The notes beneath the pieces are model-generated. The model saw only the letters and a list, made by a program, of their open reading frames with translations. It was not told where the DNA came from and searched no databases. The position numbers and the translations under genes are program-made. DNA of 64,000 bases from positions 62,001-126,000 of the forward strand of contig CAWGTM010000009.1 in assembly GCA_963825445.1 (NCBI GenBank). Reading direction: 5' to 3'. Positions 16,908-24,877 of this stretch are shown in pieces (position 1 is the stretch's first letter; the number at the start of each line of letters is the position of its first letter). The DNA is from Actinophytocola sp963825445 (lineage in GTDB: Bacteria > Actinomycetota > Actinomycetes > Mycobacteriales > Pseudonocardiaceae).

Positions 16908-18799
16908 ACAGCCCGTTCGTCTCCGACGTGCCCGCCGCGGCGGCCCACTCCGCCTGGCGGGAGGCCCGCGCCGCCAGTGGCTGTCCGTCGCGGGTGGACA
17001 TCGTGCGGGTGCCGGTGGGCGAGGCGGTCGGCCGCGTCACCGCGGCGCCCGTGTGGGCCGCGCGGTCCTCGCCCGCGTTCGACTCGTCGGCCATGGACGG
17101 GATCGCCGTCCGCGCCGAGGACACGGTCGGGGCCGCCGAGACCACTCCCGTGCTGCTCACCGACTTCGAGGTGGTCGACACCGGCGACCCGCTGCCCCCC
17201 GGCTACGACGCGGTGGTGATGCGCGAGCACGTCCACCGGGTCGGCGACGCGGCCGAGTTGCGGGCCGCCGTGCCGCCCTACCACCACGTCCGGTCGATCG
17301 GCGAGGACATCAGCGCGACCGAACTGCTGCTGCCCGAGGGCCACCGCCTGCGGCCGGTGGACGTCGCCGCCTGCGCGGCCGCCGGCGTCACAGAACTCGC
17401 CGTGCGGCGCGCGCCGATCGTGGCGGTCGTCCCGACGGGCGACGAGATCCGGCCCATCGGCGCGGTGCTGGAGCCGGGCGACATCCTCGACACCAACTCG
17501 CTCATGCTCGCCGCCCAGGCCCGCGAGGTCGGCTGCGAGGCGCGGGTCTCCGAGATCGTCCGCGACGACCCGGACGCCATCACCGCCGCGCTCCGGGAGG
17601 CGGCCGCGGAAGCCGACCTGGTCCTGTTGATCGCCGGGTCCAGCGCGGGCCGCGACGACTACACGGCCCGCGTGGTCGCCGGCGCCGGAACCCTTGCCGT
17701 GCACGGGGTCGCCGTCCGGCCCGGCCACCCGGTGGTACTCGGCGCGGTCGACGCCACGCCGGTGGTCGGCGTCCCCGGCTACCCGGTCTCCGCCGCCCTC
17801 ACGTTCGACATCTTCGCCGCACCGATGCTCGCGGAACTGGAAGGCGCCGCACCGCGCGAGCGTCCGTCCACCACCGCGCACCTGGCCCGCAAACTGCCGT
17901 CGGCCATCGGCATGGACGACTGGGTCCGGGTCCGCCTCGGTCGGGTGCGGGACCGCGTGGTCGCCACGCCGCTGCCGCGTGGCGCCGGCGTGCTGACGTC
18001 GTTGGTGCGCGCGGACGGACTGTTGGTGGTGCCGTCCGGAGTGGAGGGTCACCACGCGGGCGAGGAGGTCCGCGTCGAACTGTTGCGGGGCCTCGGCGAG
18101 ATCGACCGCACGATCGTCGCCATCGGCTCCCACGACCTGGTGCTCGACCTCGCGGCCTCGCGGCTGCGGGCCGACGACCCGCTGATCACGCTGGCCTCGT
18201 CGAACGTCGGCTCGCTCGGCGGGCTGGTGGCGCTGCGCGACGGCCTGTGCCACGTGGCCGGCTCCCACCTGCTCGACCCGGCGACCGGCGAGTACACGCT
18301 GCCCTATGTGGACAGGCTGCTCGGCGACGACGACGTCGCGGTGATCCGCCTGGTGCACCGCGACCAGGGCCTGATCGTCGCGCCGGGCAACCCGCTGGGC
18401 CTCACGAAGATCGACGACCTCACGCGGGTGCGCTACGTGAACCGCCAACGCGGCGCCGGCACCCGCGCGTTGCTCGACCACGAGCTGACCCACCGCGGCA
18501 TCGACCCGGCGGACGTCACCGGCTACACCCGCGAGGAACACACCCATCTCGCGGTGGCCGCCGCGGTCGCCGCCGGTCGCGCCGACGCCGGACTGGGCAT
18601 CCTGGCGGCCGCGCGTGCGTTCGGCCTCGACTTCGTGCCGGTGGCCCAGGAACCCTACGACCTGGTGCTGCGCACCGAGAGCCTGGCCGACCAGCGCCTC
18701 GCGCCGCTGTTGGCGTTGCTCGACCGCACCGACTTCCGCGCCGAGGTGGAGGCGCTGGGCGGGTACTCGTGCACCGAGACCGGTAGGCGGATCCGCTGA
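16904..18799 (+). CDS. MoeA fused to a C-terminal PBP-like domain
   Basis: A 631-residue protein. Residues 1 to about 395 are MoeA: S-A-M-D-G-I-A-V-R near 60-68, P-T-G-D-E-I near 180, I-A-G-S-S-A-G-R-D-D near 245, and G-V-P-G-Y-P-V-S-A-A near 290. Residues about 405-631 are a periplasmic-binding-protein-like module (A-P-G-N-P-L-G-L, R-Q-R-G-A-G-T-R, A-D-A-G-L-G) clearly homologous to the one in the regulator at 7312-8223. It overlaps the previous moeA by ATGA. Two MoeA types side by side near an AOR recall the MoeA1/MoeA2 pairs of tungsten-using archaea, suggesting one for molybdenum and one for tungsten; this is inference. The fused domain may bind the oxyanion or cofactor. Confidence 0.9.
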   Translation: MNSPFVSDVPAAAAHSAWREARAASGCPSRVDIVRVPVGEAVGRVTAAPVWAARSSPAFDSSAMDGIAVRAEDTVGAAETTPVLLTDFEVVDTGDPLPPGYDAVVMREHVHRVGDAAELRAAVPPYHHVRSIGEDISATELLLPEGHRLRPVDVAACAAAGVTELAVRRAPIVAVVPTGDEIRPIGAVLEPGDILDTNSLMLAAQAREVGCEARVSEIVRDDPDAITAALREAAAEADLVLLIAGSSAGRDDYTARVVAGAGTLAVHGVAVRPGHPVVLGAVDATPVVGVPGYPVSAALTFDIFAAPMLAELEGAAPRERPSTTAHLARKLPSAIGMDDWVRVRLGRVRDRVVATPLPRGAGVLTSLVRADGLLVVPSGVEGHHAGEEVRVELLRGLGEIDRTIVAIGSHDLVLDLAASRLRADDPLITLASSNVGSLGGLVALRDGLCHVAGSHLLDPATGEYTLPYVDRLLGDDDVAVIRLVHRDQGLIVAPGNPLGLTKIDDLTRVRYVNRQRGAGTRALLDHELTHRGIDPADVTGYTREEHTHLAVAAAVAAGRADAGLGILAAARAFGLDFVPVAQEPYDLVLRTESLADQRLAPLLALLDRTDFRAEVEALGGYSCTETGRRIR

Positions 18800-18846
18800 G
18801 GACGTAGGCTTGTACCTCTCTGTGCTACTACAGAAGGAGTCAGCGG

Positions 18847-19683
18847 ATGCGCCGGATCGCTGTTGCGTTGGTGTTCCTGTTGTCGCTCACGGCCTGCGGC
18901 GGCACGGAACCGGCAGCCGAGAGGTCACTGATCCTCGCCACCACCACGAGCACACAGGACTCTGGGCTGCTCGACGAGCTGCTGCCCACCTTCACGGCCG
19001 ACACCGGCTGGCAGGTGAAGCCCGTGGCCGTGGGCAGTGGTCAGGCCATCGAACTGGGCCGGCGCGGTGAGGCCGACGTCCTGCTCGTGCACTCCCCGTC
19101 GGCCGAGGAGGAGTTCGTGGCGGAGGGCACGGCCGGCGAGCGGCGTCTGGTGATGCACAACGACTTCGTGCTCGTCGGACCGGCGGCCGATCCCGCGGGG
19201 ATCCGCGACGTGCCGGCCGCCGAGGCCATGGCGAAGATCGCCGCTGCCGGTGCGGGGTTCGTGTCCCGCGGCGACGAGTCCGGCACCCACGCCCGCGAGA
19301 AGCAGCTGTGGGATAAGAACGGGATCGTCCCTTCCGGACAGTGGTACCGCTCCACCGGGCAGGGCATGGGCGCCACGTTGACCGTGGCGAGCGAGACGTC
19401 GTCCTACACACTGGCCGACCGGGCGACCTTCCTGTCCCAGCAGGACAACCTCGACCTCGAGGTGCTGAACGAGGGCGACAAGGCGCTGCTGAACATCTAC
19501 CACGTCATCGAGCTGACTCAGCGCGCTGGCGACCGGGTCCAGCCCGACGGCGCCAAGGCCTTCGCCGACTGGATGCTCGGCGAGCAGGCACAGAAGATGA
19601 TCGGCGAGTTCGGCGCCGAGGAGTTCGGGCAGCCCCTGTTCATGCCGGACGCCGGCAAGGACGTGGCGACGCTGGGGAACTGA
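18847..19683 (+). CDS. tupA: Tungstate-type ABC transporter substrate-binding lipoprotein
   Basis: A 278-residue exported lipoprotein with a short lipobox signal (L-T-A-C, Cys17). The mature protein opens with T-T-T-S-T-Q-D-S-G-L-L (from residue 32), the N-terminal signature of TupA/WtpA-like tungstate binders rather than ModA. A later G-D-E-S-G-T-H element is also typical. It starts at ATG 18847 behind AGAAGGAG, 47 bases after the MoeA-PBP gene, and is followed by permease and ATPase genes. It captures tungstate, or possibly molybdate, for the cofactor enzymes upstream. Metal specificity is inferred from the motif. Confidence 0.9.
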   Translation: MRRIAVALVFLLSLTACGGTEPAAERSLILATTTSTQDSGLLDELLPTFTADTGWQVKPVAVGSGQAIELGRRGEADVLLVHSPSAEEEFVAEGTAGERRLVMHNDFVLVGPAADPAGIRDVPAAEAMAKIAAAGAGFVSRGDESGTHAREKQLWDKNGIVPSGQWYRSTGQGMGATLTVASETSSYTLADRATFLSQQDNLDLEVLNEGDKALLNIYHVIELTQRAGDRVQPDGAKAFADWMLGEQAQKMIGEFGAEEFGQPLFMPDAGKDVATLGN

Positions 19684-19687
19684 CCGC

Positions 19688-20389
19688 ATGGACGTGCTCG
19701 GCGACGGCTTCCTGGAAGCGTTGCGGCTGCTGCTGACCGGCGACCAGGACACCTGGGCGATCACCGGGCTCACCCTGCGGGTCTCGCTCAGCGCCACGGT
19801 GGTCGCGTTCCTGATCGGCGCCCCGTTGGGCACGGCACTCGCGCTGGGTCGCTTCCGGGGCAGGCGGGTGCTGCTCGCGATGGCCAACACCGGCCTGGGG
19901 TTGCCGCCGGTGGTGGTCGGGTTGTTCGTGACCGTACTGCTGTGGCGCTCCGGTCCGCTGGGCGGACTCGGTCTGCTGTACACCCCGACGGCCATGGTGA
20001 TCGCGCAGGCCGCGATCGCCGCTCCCATCGTGACGGCGCTGACCGCCACGGCGCTGCGCCAGGTCGACCCGGACTTCCTGTTGCAGCTGCGAGGTTTGGG
20101 CGCCACCCGGCTCCGGGCGATCGGCGCGCTGCTGGCCGAGGCGCGGCTGCCGCTGCTGGCGGCCGGGCTGGCCGGGTTCGGCGCCGTGGTCAGCGAGGTC
20201 GGCGCCGCGCAGATGGTCGGCGGCAACCTCGCGGGCGAGACCCGCGTGCTCACCACGGCCGCCGTGCTCGCCACCAGTCGAGGCCAGTTCGCCCTGGCCA
20301 TCGCGTTCGGGCTGATCCTGCTGGTGCTCGCGTTCGCCGTGAACCTCGCGGTCACGATCTCCCAGCACCGTCAGGAGGCGGGCCGGTGA
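19688..20389 (+). CDS. tupB: Tungstate-type ABC transporter permease
   Basis: A 233-residue permease with about five to six hydrophobic segments and the binding-protein-dependent inner-membrane signature near residues 160-185 (E-A-R-L-P-L-L-A-A-G-L-A-G-F-G). It begins 5 bases after tupA and its stop overlaps the GTG start of tupC. Length and arrangement fit TupB/ModB-type permeases. Confidence 0.9.
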   Translation: MDVLGDGFLEALRLLLTGDQDTWAITGLTLRVSLSATVVAFLIGAPLGTALALGRFRGRRVLLAMANTGLGLPPVVVGLFVTVLLWRSGPLGGLGLLYTPTAMVIAQAAIAAPIVTALTATALRQVDPDFLLQLRGLGATRLRAIGALLAEARLPLLAAGLAGFGAVVSEVGAAQMVGGNLAGETRVLTTAAVLATSRGQFALAIAFGLILLVLAFAVNLAVTISQHRQEAGR

Positions 20390-21357
20390 GCATCGGATGC
20401 CGTGAGCTGCGGGTCATGGCGCACGGACGCGAACTGGTTTCCGTGCCGAGCCTGAACATCTCGACCGGAGAGACGCTCGCGGTCCTCGGCTCCAACGGCG
20501 CCGGAAAGTCCACTTTGCTCCGTGCGCTCGCCCACCTCGCGCCCCGGTCCGGCACCGTCCTGCTCGACGACGAGGTCGCCACCACCGCACAGGTGCGCCA
20601 GGCAGTGGCCGCCGTGCTGCAACGTCCGGTGCTCCAACGGAAGAGCGTTCTCGACAACGCCGCCGCCGGTCTGCGGCTACGTGGAGTGCGGCGCGGCGAG
20701 GCCCGGCGCCGCGCCGCGCCGTGGCTCGCCGCCCTCGGCGTCGCGCACCTCGCTACTCGTCACGCCAGGACGCTTTCCGGTGGCGAGGCACAACGGGTGG
20801 CCATCGCGCGGGCTCTCGCTGTCGCACCGCGGGTGTTGCTGCTCGACGAACCGTTCACCGGTCTCGACGCCACCACCCGCACGGATCTGCTGGCCGATCT
20901 CCGTGCCGCGTTGGAGCAGCAGAACGCCGCCGTCCTGCTCGTCACGCACGACCGCGACGAGGCACGCGCGCTCGCGCACCGCACGGCCCTGCTCGTGAAC
21001 GGCGAGATCCGGCAGATCGGAGACACGGCCGACGTTCTCGACGCGCCGACGGACCTCGAGTGCGCGACCCTGCTGGGCTTCACCACGCATCTCCCGCCGG
21101 CGCTCACCGGTCGGTCGACCATGCTCGTCGTGCGGCCCGAACGCTGTTATCCGCTGGCCGACACCACGCCTTCCGACGCGCTCGTGATCTCGGGTGTGCT
21201 CCGCAGGGTGGTGCCGCTCGGCGGCGCGGTCCGGCTCGACGTGGACACCCCGGCGGGACCGGTCACGGCGTTGACCACGGCCGAGGTCCCGACCACGCCC
21301 GGCAACCCGATCCGCATCGCGACCGCGACCGAGCACCTCCGTGGAGTCGGCGGTTGA
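20386..21357 (+). CDS. tupC: Tungstate-type ABC transporter ATP-binding protein with TOBE-like tail
   Basis: A 323-residue ATPase: Walker A G-S-N-G-A-G-K-S-T near 33-41, signature L-S-G-G-E-A-Q-R, Walker B V-L-L-L-D-E-P-F-T-G-L-D, and switch His in V-T-H-D. The last 85 residues form a TOBE/MOP-like extension found in oxyanion importers, which often gives feedback by bound molybdate or tungstate. The start is GTG 20386, overlapping the tupB stop. It is the last intact gene of the island; broken arsenic genes follow immediately after its stop at 21357. Confidence 0.9.
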   Translation: MSIGCRELRVMAHGRELVSVPSLNISTGETLAVLGSNGAGKSTLLRALAHLAPRSGTVLLDDEVATTAQVRQAVAAVLQRPVLQRKSVLDNAAAGLRLRGVRRGEARRRAAPWLAALGVAHLATRHARTLSGGEAQRVAIARALAVAPRVLLLDEPFTGLDATTRTDLLADLRAALEQQNAAVLLVTHDRDEARALAHRTALLVNGEIRQIGDTADVLDAPTDLECATLLGFTTHLPPALTGRSTMLVVRPERCYPLADTTPSDALVISGVLRRVVPLGGAVRLDVDTPAGPVTALTTAEVPTTPGNPIRIATATEHLRGVGG

Positions 21358-21359
21358 CG

Positions 21360-21932
21360 GTGTCGGTGCGGCGTTCGATGAGGGCGGTGTCGTGCTACCG
21401 GCCCGCGGCGCACTCGGCCTGCGTGTCAAGGCAGCGGTCGAGGCCGGTCGCATCAGGGTGGTGCCCGGGTTTCGTGTGGAACGTGTCGACGGGCGCGACC
21501 TGGTGTCCGACACCGGCGCTCGGGTGTCCGATGCGGTCGTGCTGACGGGCTTCCGTCCGGACCTGTCGTGGCTGTCGGAACTACGCCTCGACCTGGACGC
21601 GACGCTGCGGGCACCGTCGCGCTCGCGCCGCTGATCGACCCGAACGTCCACTCGTGCGGCACCGTCTCTCCGCACGGTGTCACGGAACTCGCCCACCCGG
21701 AGCCGGGCGTGTATCTGGCCGGGATGACGAGCTACGGCCGCGCGCCGACGTTCCTCGTCAGGACCGGCTACGAACAGGTCCGCTCGGTCGCCGCCGCGCT
21801 CGCCGGTGACGGCGAGTCGGCCGAACGGGTCGAGCTGGCGCTACCGGAACCGGGGTCTGTGGCGGCGCCGAAGCGTTCGACGACGGTGGCTGCTGCGGCA
21901 CACTGACGCTGTCCGCGCCGCCGGCCAGGTGA
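21360..21932 (+). pseudogene. Remnant of an ars-operon flavoprotein (NAD(P)-binding oxidoreductase)
   Basis: The N-terminal FAD-binding half is missing; recognisable sequence begins near 21400 (L-G-L-R-V-K-A-A-V). The middle resembles the C-terminal half of the FAD/NAD(P) oxidoreductases in actinobacterial arsenic operons (D-A-V-V-L-T-G-F-R-P-D-L-S-W-L; A-G-M-T-S-Y-G-R-A-P-T-F-L). Two frame breaks are seen: near GCACC at 21611-21615 (one C short) and at GGGG 21852-21855 (one G short). Restoring both gives a Cys-rich end with G-V-C-G-G and G-G-C-C-G and a stop at 21930-21932. The 5' truncation cannot be a base-call error, so the gene is dead regardless. Confidence 0.7.
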
Positions 21933-21996
21933 GGCGCGCTCGGCGCCCTGTGCTCGACGCGGATCACCACGGCAATGGCCTCACTTGGAGGAAGCG

Positions 21997-22240
21997 ATGA
22001 CTGACCGCGCGCCGACTGTGCTGTTCCTGTGCGTCCACAATGCCGGCCGGTCCCGGATGGCGCTGGGTTTCTTCCAACACCTGGCCGGGCTGCGGCGACG
22101 CCTGCCCGTTCTACCCCGGCAAGCGTTATCTCGACCGGCAACTGGACGACCCGGCGGGCAAGGGCGTCGCGGACGTCCGTCCGGTTCGCGACGAGGTCGA
22201 ACGGCGGGTCCATGCCCTACTGGCCGAACTCGCCGCCTGA
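21997..22240 (+). pseudogene. Arsenate reductase (low-molecular-weight phosphatase fold) with internal deletion
   Basis: The start is intact: ATG 21997 behind GGAGGAAG, with the active-site loop V-L-F-L-C-V-H-N-A-G-R-S-R-M-A. After about residue 31 (F-F-Q-H-L-A-G) roughly half the protein is missing and the sequence jumps, in another frame, to C-G-D-A-C-P-F-Y-P-G-K-R and a normal C-terminus ending L-A-E-L-A-A at 22240. The joined pieces match the two ends of an arsenate-mycothiol transferase. With the flavoprotein wreck just upstream, this is the scar of an arsenic-resistance operon. Confidence 0.75.
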
Positions 22241-22275
22241 GGCACGGCCCTCAGGCGGCCCTTGTCCGAAGACCG

Positions 22276-23304
22276 TCAGCGGTTGGCGAGCCGCAGTGAT
22301 GCGCCGACCGAGTGCAGGTGCTCCAGCACGTACCCGTAGGTCCGCCCCCAGCCGCACTGGCTGTAGTCGATGCCGCGTCTGGTGCAGAACTCGCTCACGA
22401 TGCGCTGCGCGTGGCGCAGGTTCGGGCGGGGCATGCTCGGGAAGAGATGGTGTTCGATCTGGTAGTTCAGGCCGCCGAGCGTGAAGTCCACGACCTTGCC
22501 GCCGCGGATGTTGCGGGTGGTCATGGTCTGCTTGCGCAGGAAGTCGACCTTCTCGCCGGCCGGCATGATCGGCATGCCCTTGTGGCCGGGCGCGAACGAG
22601 CAGCCCATGTAGAGGCCCCAGAGTCCCTGGTGCACCAGGATGAACACCACGCCGGTCAGCGGGGAGAGCACCAGGAAGACAGCGGTCAGGTATGCGGCGA
22701 AGTGCACGAGCAGCAGGGTGATCTCCAGGACGCGATACCGGAGTCCCTTGCGCAGCAGTGCTTTCATGCTCGACACGTGCAGGCTGAAGCCCTCGAGGAG
22801 CAGCAGCGGGAAGAACAGGTAGGCCTGGTACTTGGCCATCCAGCGGAGGAAGCCGCGCTTCGCCTCGGCCTGCTCGACGGAGAAGGCGATCGCCGGGATG
22901 TGGATGTCCGGGTCGTCGTCCTCGTGGTTCGGGTTCGCGTGGTGGCGGGTGTGCTGGTTCATCCAGGACGAGTAGCTGAGGCCGGTCATGCCGCCGTGCC
23001 AGCGCCCGATCAGGTCGTTGGCCCACCCGCTCCGGAAGATCTGCTTGTGGCCGGCGTCGTGCCCGATGAACGCGAGCTGGCCGAACATGATGGCGAGGAA
23101 CACGGCGACAACCATCTGCCACCACGAGTCGCCGATGGCGAAGAACGCCACCCAGCCACCCGCGAACGCGAGGACGTTGAGCCCGATTTTCAGTGCGTAA
23201 TAACCGTAACGCCGACCCAGTAGGCCGGCGTTACGGATTTCGTGAGAAAGGTCCGCGTAATCCTGATGATGCGGTCCCGCCTTCGGCGAGGCTGCGATTG
23301 TCAT
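22276..23304 (-). CDS. Membrane fatty acid desaturase
   Basis: A 342-residue integral di-iron desaturase that would introduce a double bond into fatty acyl chains. The three histidine boxes are H-D-A-G-H near 90, H-T-R-H-H near 127, and Q-I-E-H-H near 290, set among four to six hydrophobic helices. The Q-I-E-H-H third box is of the front-end (delta-6-like) type, but there is no cytochrome b5 domain, so an external electron donor is needed. Start is ATG 23304 behind AGAGGGG. It is divergent from the small cysteine-rich gene at 23546. An 11-bp inverted repeat (23204-23214/23226-23236) lies inside the coding region. Confidence 0.92.
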   Translation of the reverse strand: MTIAASPKAGPHHQDYADLSHEIRNAGLLGRRYGYYALKIGLNVLAFAGGWVAFFAIGDSWWQMVVAVFLAIMFGQLAFIGHDAGHKQIFRSGWANDLIGRWHGGMTGLSYSSWMNQHTRHHANPNHEDDDPDIHIPAIAFSVEQAEAKRGFLRWMAKYQAYLFFPLLLLEGFSLHVSSMKALLRKGLRYRVLEITLLLVHFAAYLTAVFLVLSPLTGVVFILVHQGLWGLYMGCSFAPGHKGMPIMPAGEKVDFLRKQTMTTRNIRGGKVVDFTLGGLNYQIEHHLFPSMPRPNLRHAQRIVSEFCTRRGIDYSQCGWGRTYGYVLEHLHSVGASLRLANR

Positions 23305-23545
23305 ATGGGTGCTACCCCTCTCTGGTGCGACATACAGCGCAACCAGAATCTGAGGGAGCACCGTACGCGGCGCGTACGCGCTCAGGGTCCAGACTCGCAC
23401 GAGACAGGGCGGACGGGCAACAAACACATCATTAACTCGGGCCGGCTCGAGTCCCTGCCGAGGGCCGTTCGGGTGTACGGTTGGGGCAGCGCGCGCCCCG
23501 GGCGTCGCGGCTCCCGTCTGTACACAAAGGACTTTTTGGAGAGGT

Positions 23546-23737
23546 ATGCCCTCCGACGCGCCCCACGGTCAGTCCGCTACCGGCTGCTCGGCGTGTGCAC
23601 ATCCCTGGTCCGTCCACGATCGGATCGCGGCCCAGTACTGCCTGGCCACCACCGCCGGCCCAGGCAACCGCGCCTGCGTGTGCACCGTGCGACCCAGCTC
23701 AGGCCGCCACGCCAGGGCCAGCCAGTACCACTACTGA
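23546..23737 (+). CDS. RGCVC-family small cysteine-rich protein
   Basis: A 63-residue protein with C-S-A-C-A-H-P-W near residues 14-21, an H-D-R-I-A motif, an isolated Cys in Q-Y-C, and R-A-C-V-C near 43-47, matching the pattern of the small actinobacterial RGCVC family (C-x2-C-x-H-P-W ... R-G-C-V-C). The cysteines suggest a zinc site. ATG 23546 has a clear GGAGAGG ribosome site at 23538-23544. It ends 31 bases before the GTG of the sigma factor gene, so the two may be co-transcribed. The family has no known function. Confidence 0.7.
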   Translation: MPSDAPHGQSATGCSACAHPWSVHDRIAAQYCLATTAGPGNRACVCTVRPSSGRHARASQYHY

Positions 23738-23768
23738 CCCACCCGCGCTTGAGGCAGAATCGTCGCTC

Positions 23769-24761
23769 GTGACCCAAGCTGCCGTGGACCCGGACCTGAC
23801 CCAGGCCCGAGCGGGGGACGAGGCCGCGTTCACACGCCTGGTCCAGCCCCTGCGCCGCGAGCTGCACGCACACTGCTACCGCATGCTCGGCTCAACGTAT
23901 GACGCCGACGACGCGCTGCAGGACGCGCTGATCAGGGCGTGGCGGGGCCTGGCCAGGTTCGAAGGCCGCAGCTCACTGAGGTCCTGGCTGTACACGGTCG
24001 CCACCCGTACCTGCCTGGACACGGCCGAGAAGCGGGGCAAACGAGCGCTGCCGGTGGACCTGAGCCCGGCGAGTGACCAGATAGTGGTGCAGGACACACC
24101 ACTGACGGAGATCGCCTGGCTGGGCCCCTACCCCACTGCTCCCGAGGCCAGCTACGAACAGCGAGAAGCAGTAGAACTGGCGTTCGTAGCAGCCCTCCAA
24201 CATCTGCCGGGCAACCAACGAGCGGCCCTGCTCCTGTTCGAGGTCCTGGGCTTCTCAGCAGCGGAAATAGCGGACATGATGGCCACGTCCACCACGTCGG
24301 TGAACTCGGCCCTGGCACGAGCTCGCCGCCTGGTAGCGGAACGGGTGCCGACCCCCCAGCGCCCAACGGCGGAGACCAAGGAAATCGTGGCCAAGTACGC
24401 AGCGGCCTTGGAACAGGGCGACGCGGCGACCTTGGTAGCCCTCCTGGCAGCGGACGTGACGTGGTCGATGCCCCCGATGGGCCGCTGGTACCGCGGCGCC
24501 GCCCAGGTGACAGCCTTCATCAAGGCGGTCCCGATGGTCTGCGGCAGCTGGCACCACGTCGCCGTCACGGCCAACAACCAACCAGCGGTGGCGTCCTACC
24601 TGAGCCCAGACCCGTCCGAACCACACCGTGCCTGGTCCATCGACGTCCTCACCGTCCGAGACGGCCAGATAACCGAGGTGACGTCGTTCATAGGCGAGGA
24701 ACACTTCACACCGTTCGGCCTACCCCCGACGTACGCCCCGGAGCCGCAACCGACCCGCTAA
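23769..24761 (+). CDS. ECF sigma factor with SnoaL-like C-terminal domain (SigG type)
   Basis: A 330-residue ECF sigma factor. Region 2 spans about residues 15-85 (H-C-Y-R-M-L-G-S, D-A-L-Q-D-A-L-I-R-A-W-R), region 4 about 150-200 (L-P-G-N-Q-R-A-A-L-L-L, S-A-A-E-I-A-D-M-M), and residues about 205-325 are a SnoaL/NTF2-like fold. This SigG-like architecture lacks an anti-sigma partner; the extra domain is thought to control activity. I use GTG 23769, since the frame upstream matches nothing and covers the RGCVC gene. tRNA-Arg lies 13 bases after the stop. Confidence 0.88.
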   Translation: MTQAAVDPDLTQARAGDEAAFTRLVQPLRRELHAHCYRMLGSTYDADDALQDALIRAWRGLARFEGRSSLRSWLYTVATRTCLDTAEKRGKRALPVDLSPASDQIVVQDTPLTEIAWLGPYPTAPEASYEQREAVELAFVAALQHLPGNQRAALLLFEVLGFSAAEIADMMATSTTSVNSALARARRLVAERVPTPQRPTAETKEIVAKYAAALEQGDAATLVALLAADVTWSMPPMGRWYRGAAQVTAFIKAVPMVCGSWHHVAVTANNQPAVASYLSPDPSEPHRAWSIDVLTVRDGQITEVTSFIGEEHFTPFGLPPTYAPEPQPTR

Positions 24762-24774
24762 GCTGTCCGCGCCA

Positions 24775-24847
24775 GCCCTCGTAGCTCAGGGGATAGAGCA
24801 CCGCTCTCCTAAAGCGGGTGCCGTAGGTTCGAATCCTACCGGGGGCA
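24775..24847 (+). tRNA. tRNA-Arg (anticodon CCT)
   Basis: A 73-base cloverleaf: acceptor 5' GCCCTCG pairs with CGGGGGC at the 3' side (one G-U), anticodon stem CCGCT/AGCGG at 24801-24805 and 24813-24817 around loop CTCCTAA, anticodon CCT at 24808-24810, T-loop GTTCGAATC. CCA is not encoded. It reads the rare AGG codon. Confidence 0.97.
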
Positions 24848-24877
24848 CACACGTCTGACCAGCGCAGACAGCTTGGT

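Noticed and set aside
18800..18846. Molybdenum-cofactor riboswitch before tupA
   Set aside because: Only 47 bases are available, too short for that riboswitch, and no matching stems were seen.
23204..23236. Perfect 11-bp inverted repeat in the desaturase coding region
   Set aside because: Lies inside conserved coding sequence far from either gene end; probably chance from codon choice.
24775..24847. tRNA-Arg as an integration site for a genomic island
   Set aside because: No integrase and no second copy of the tRNA 3' end in the window.
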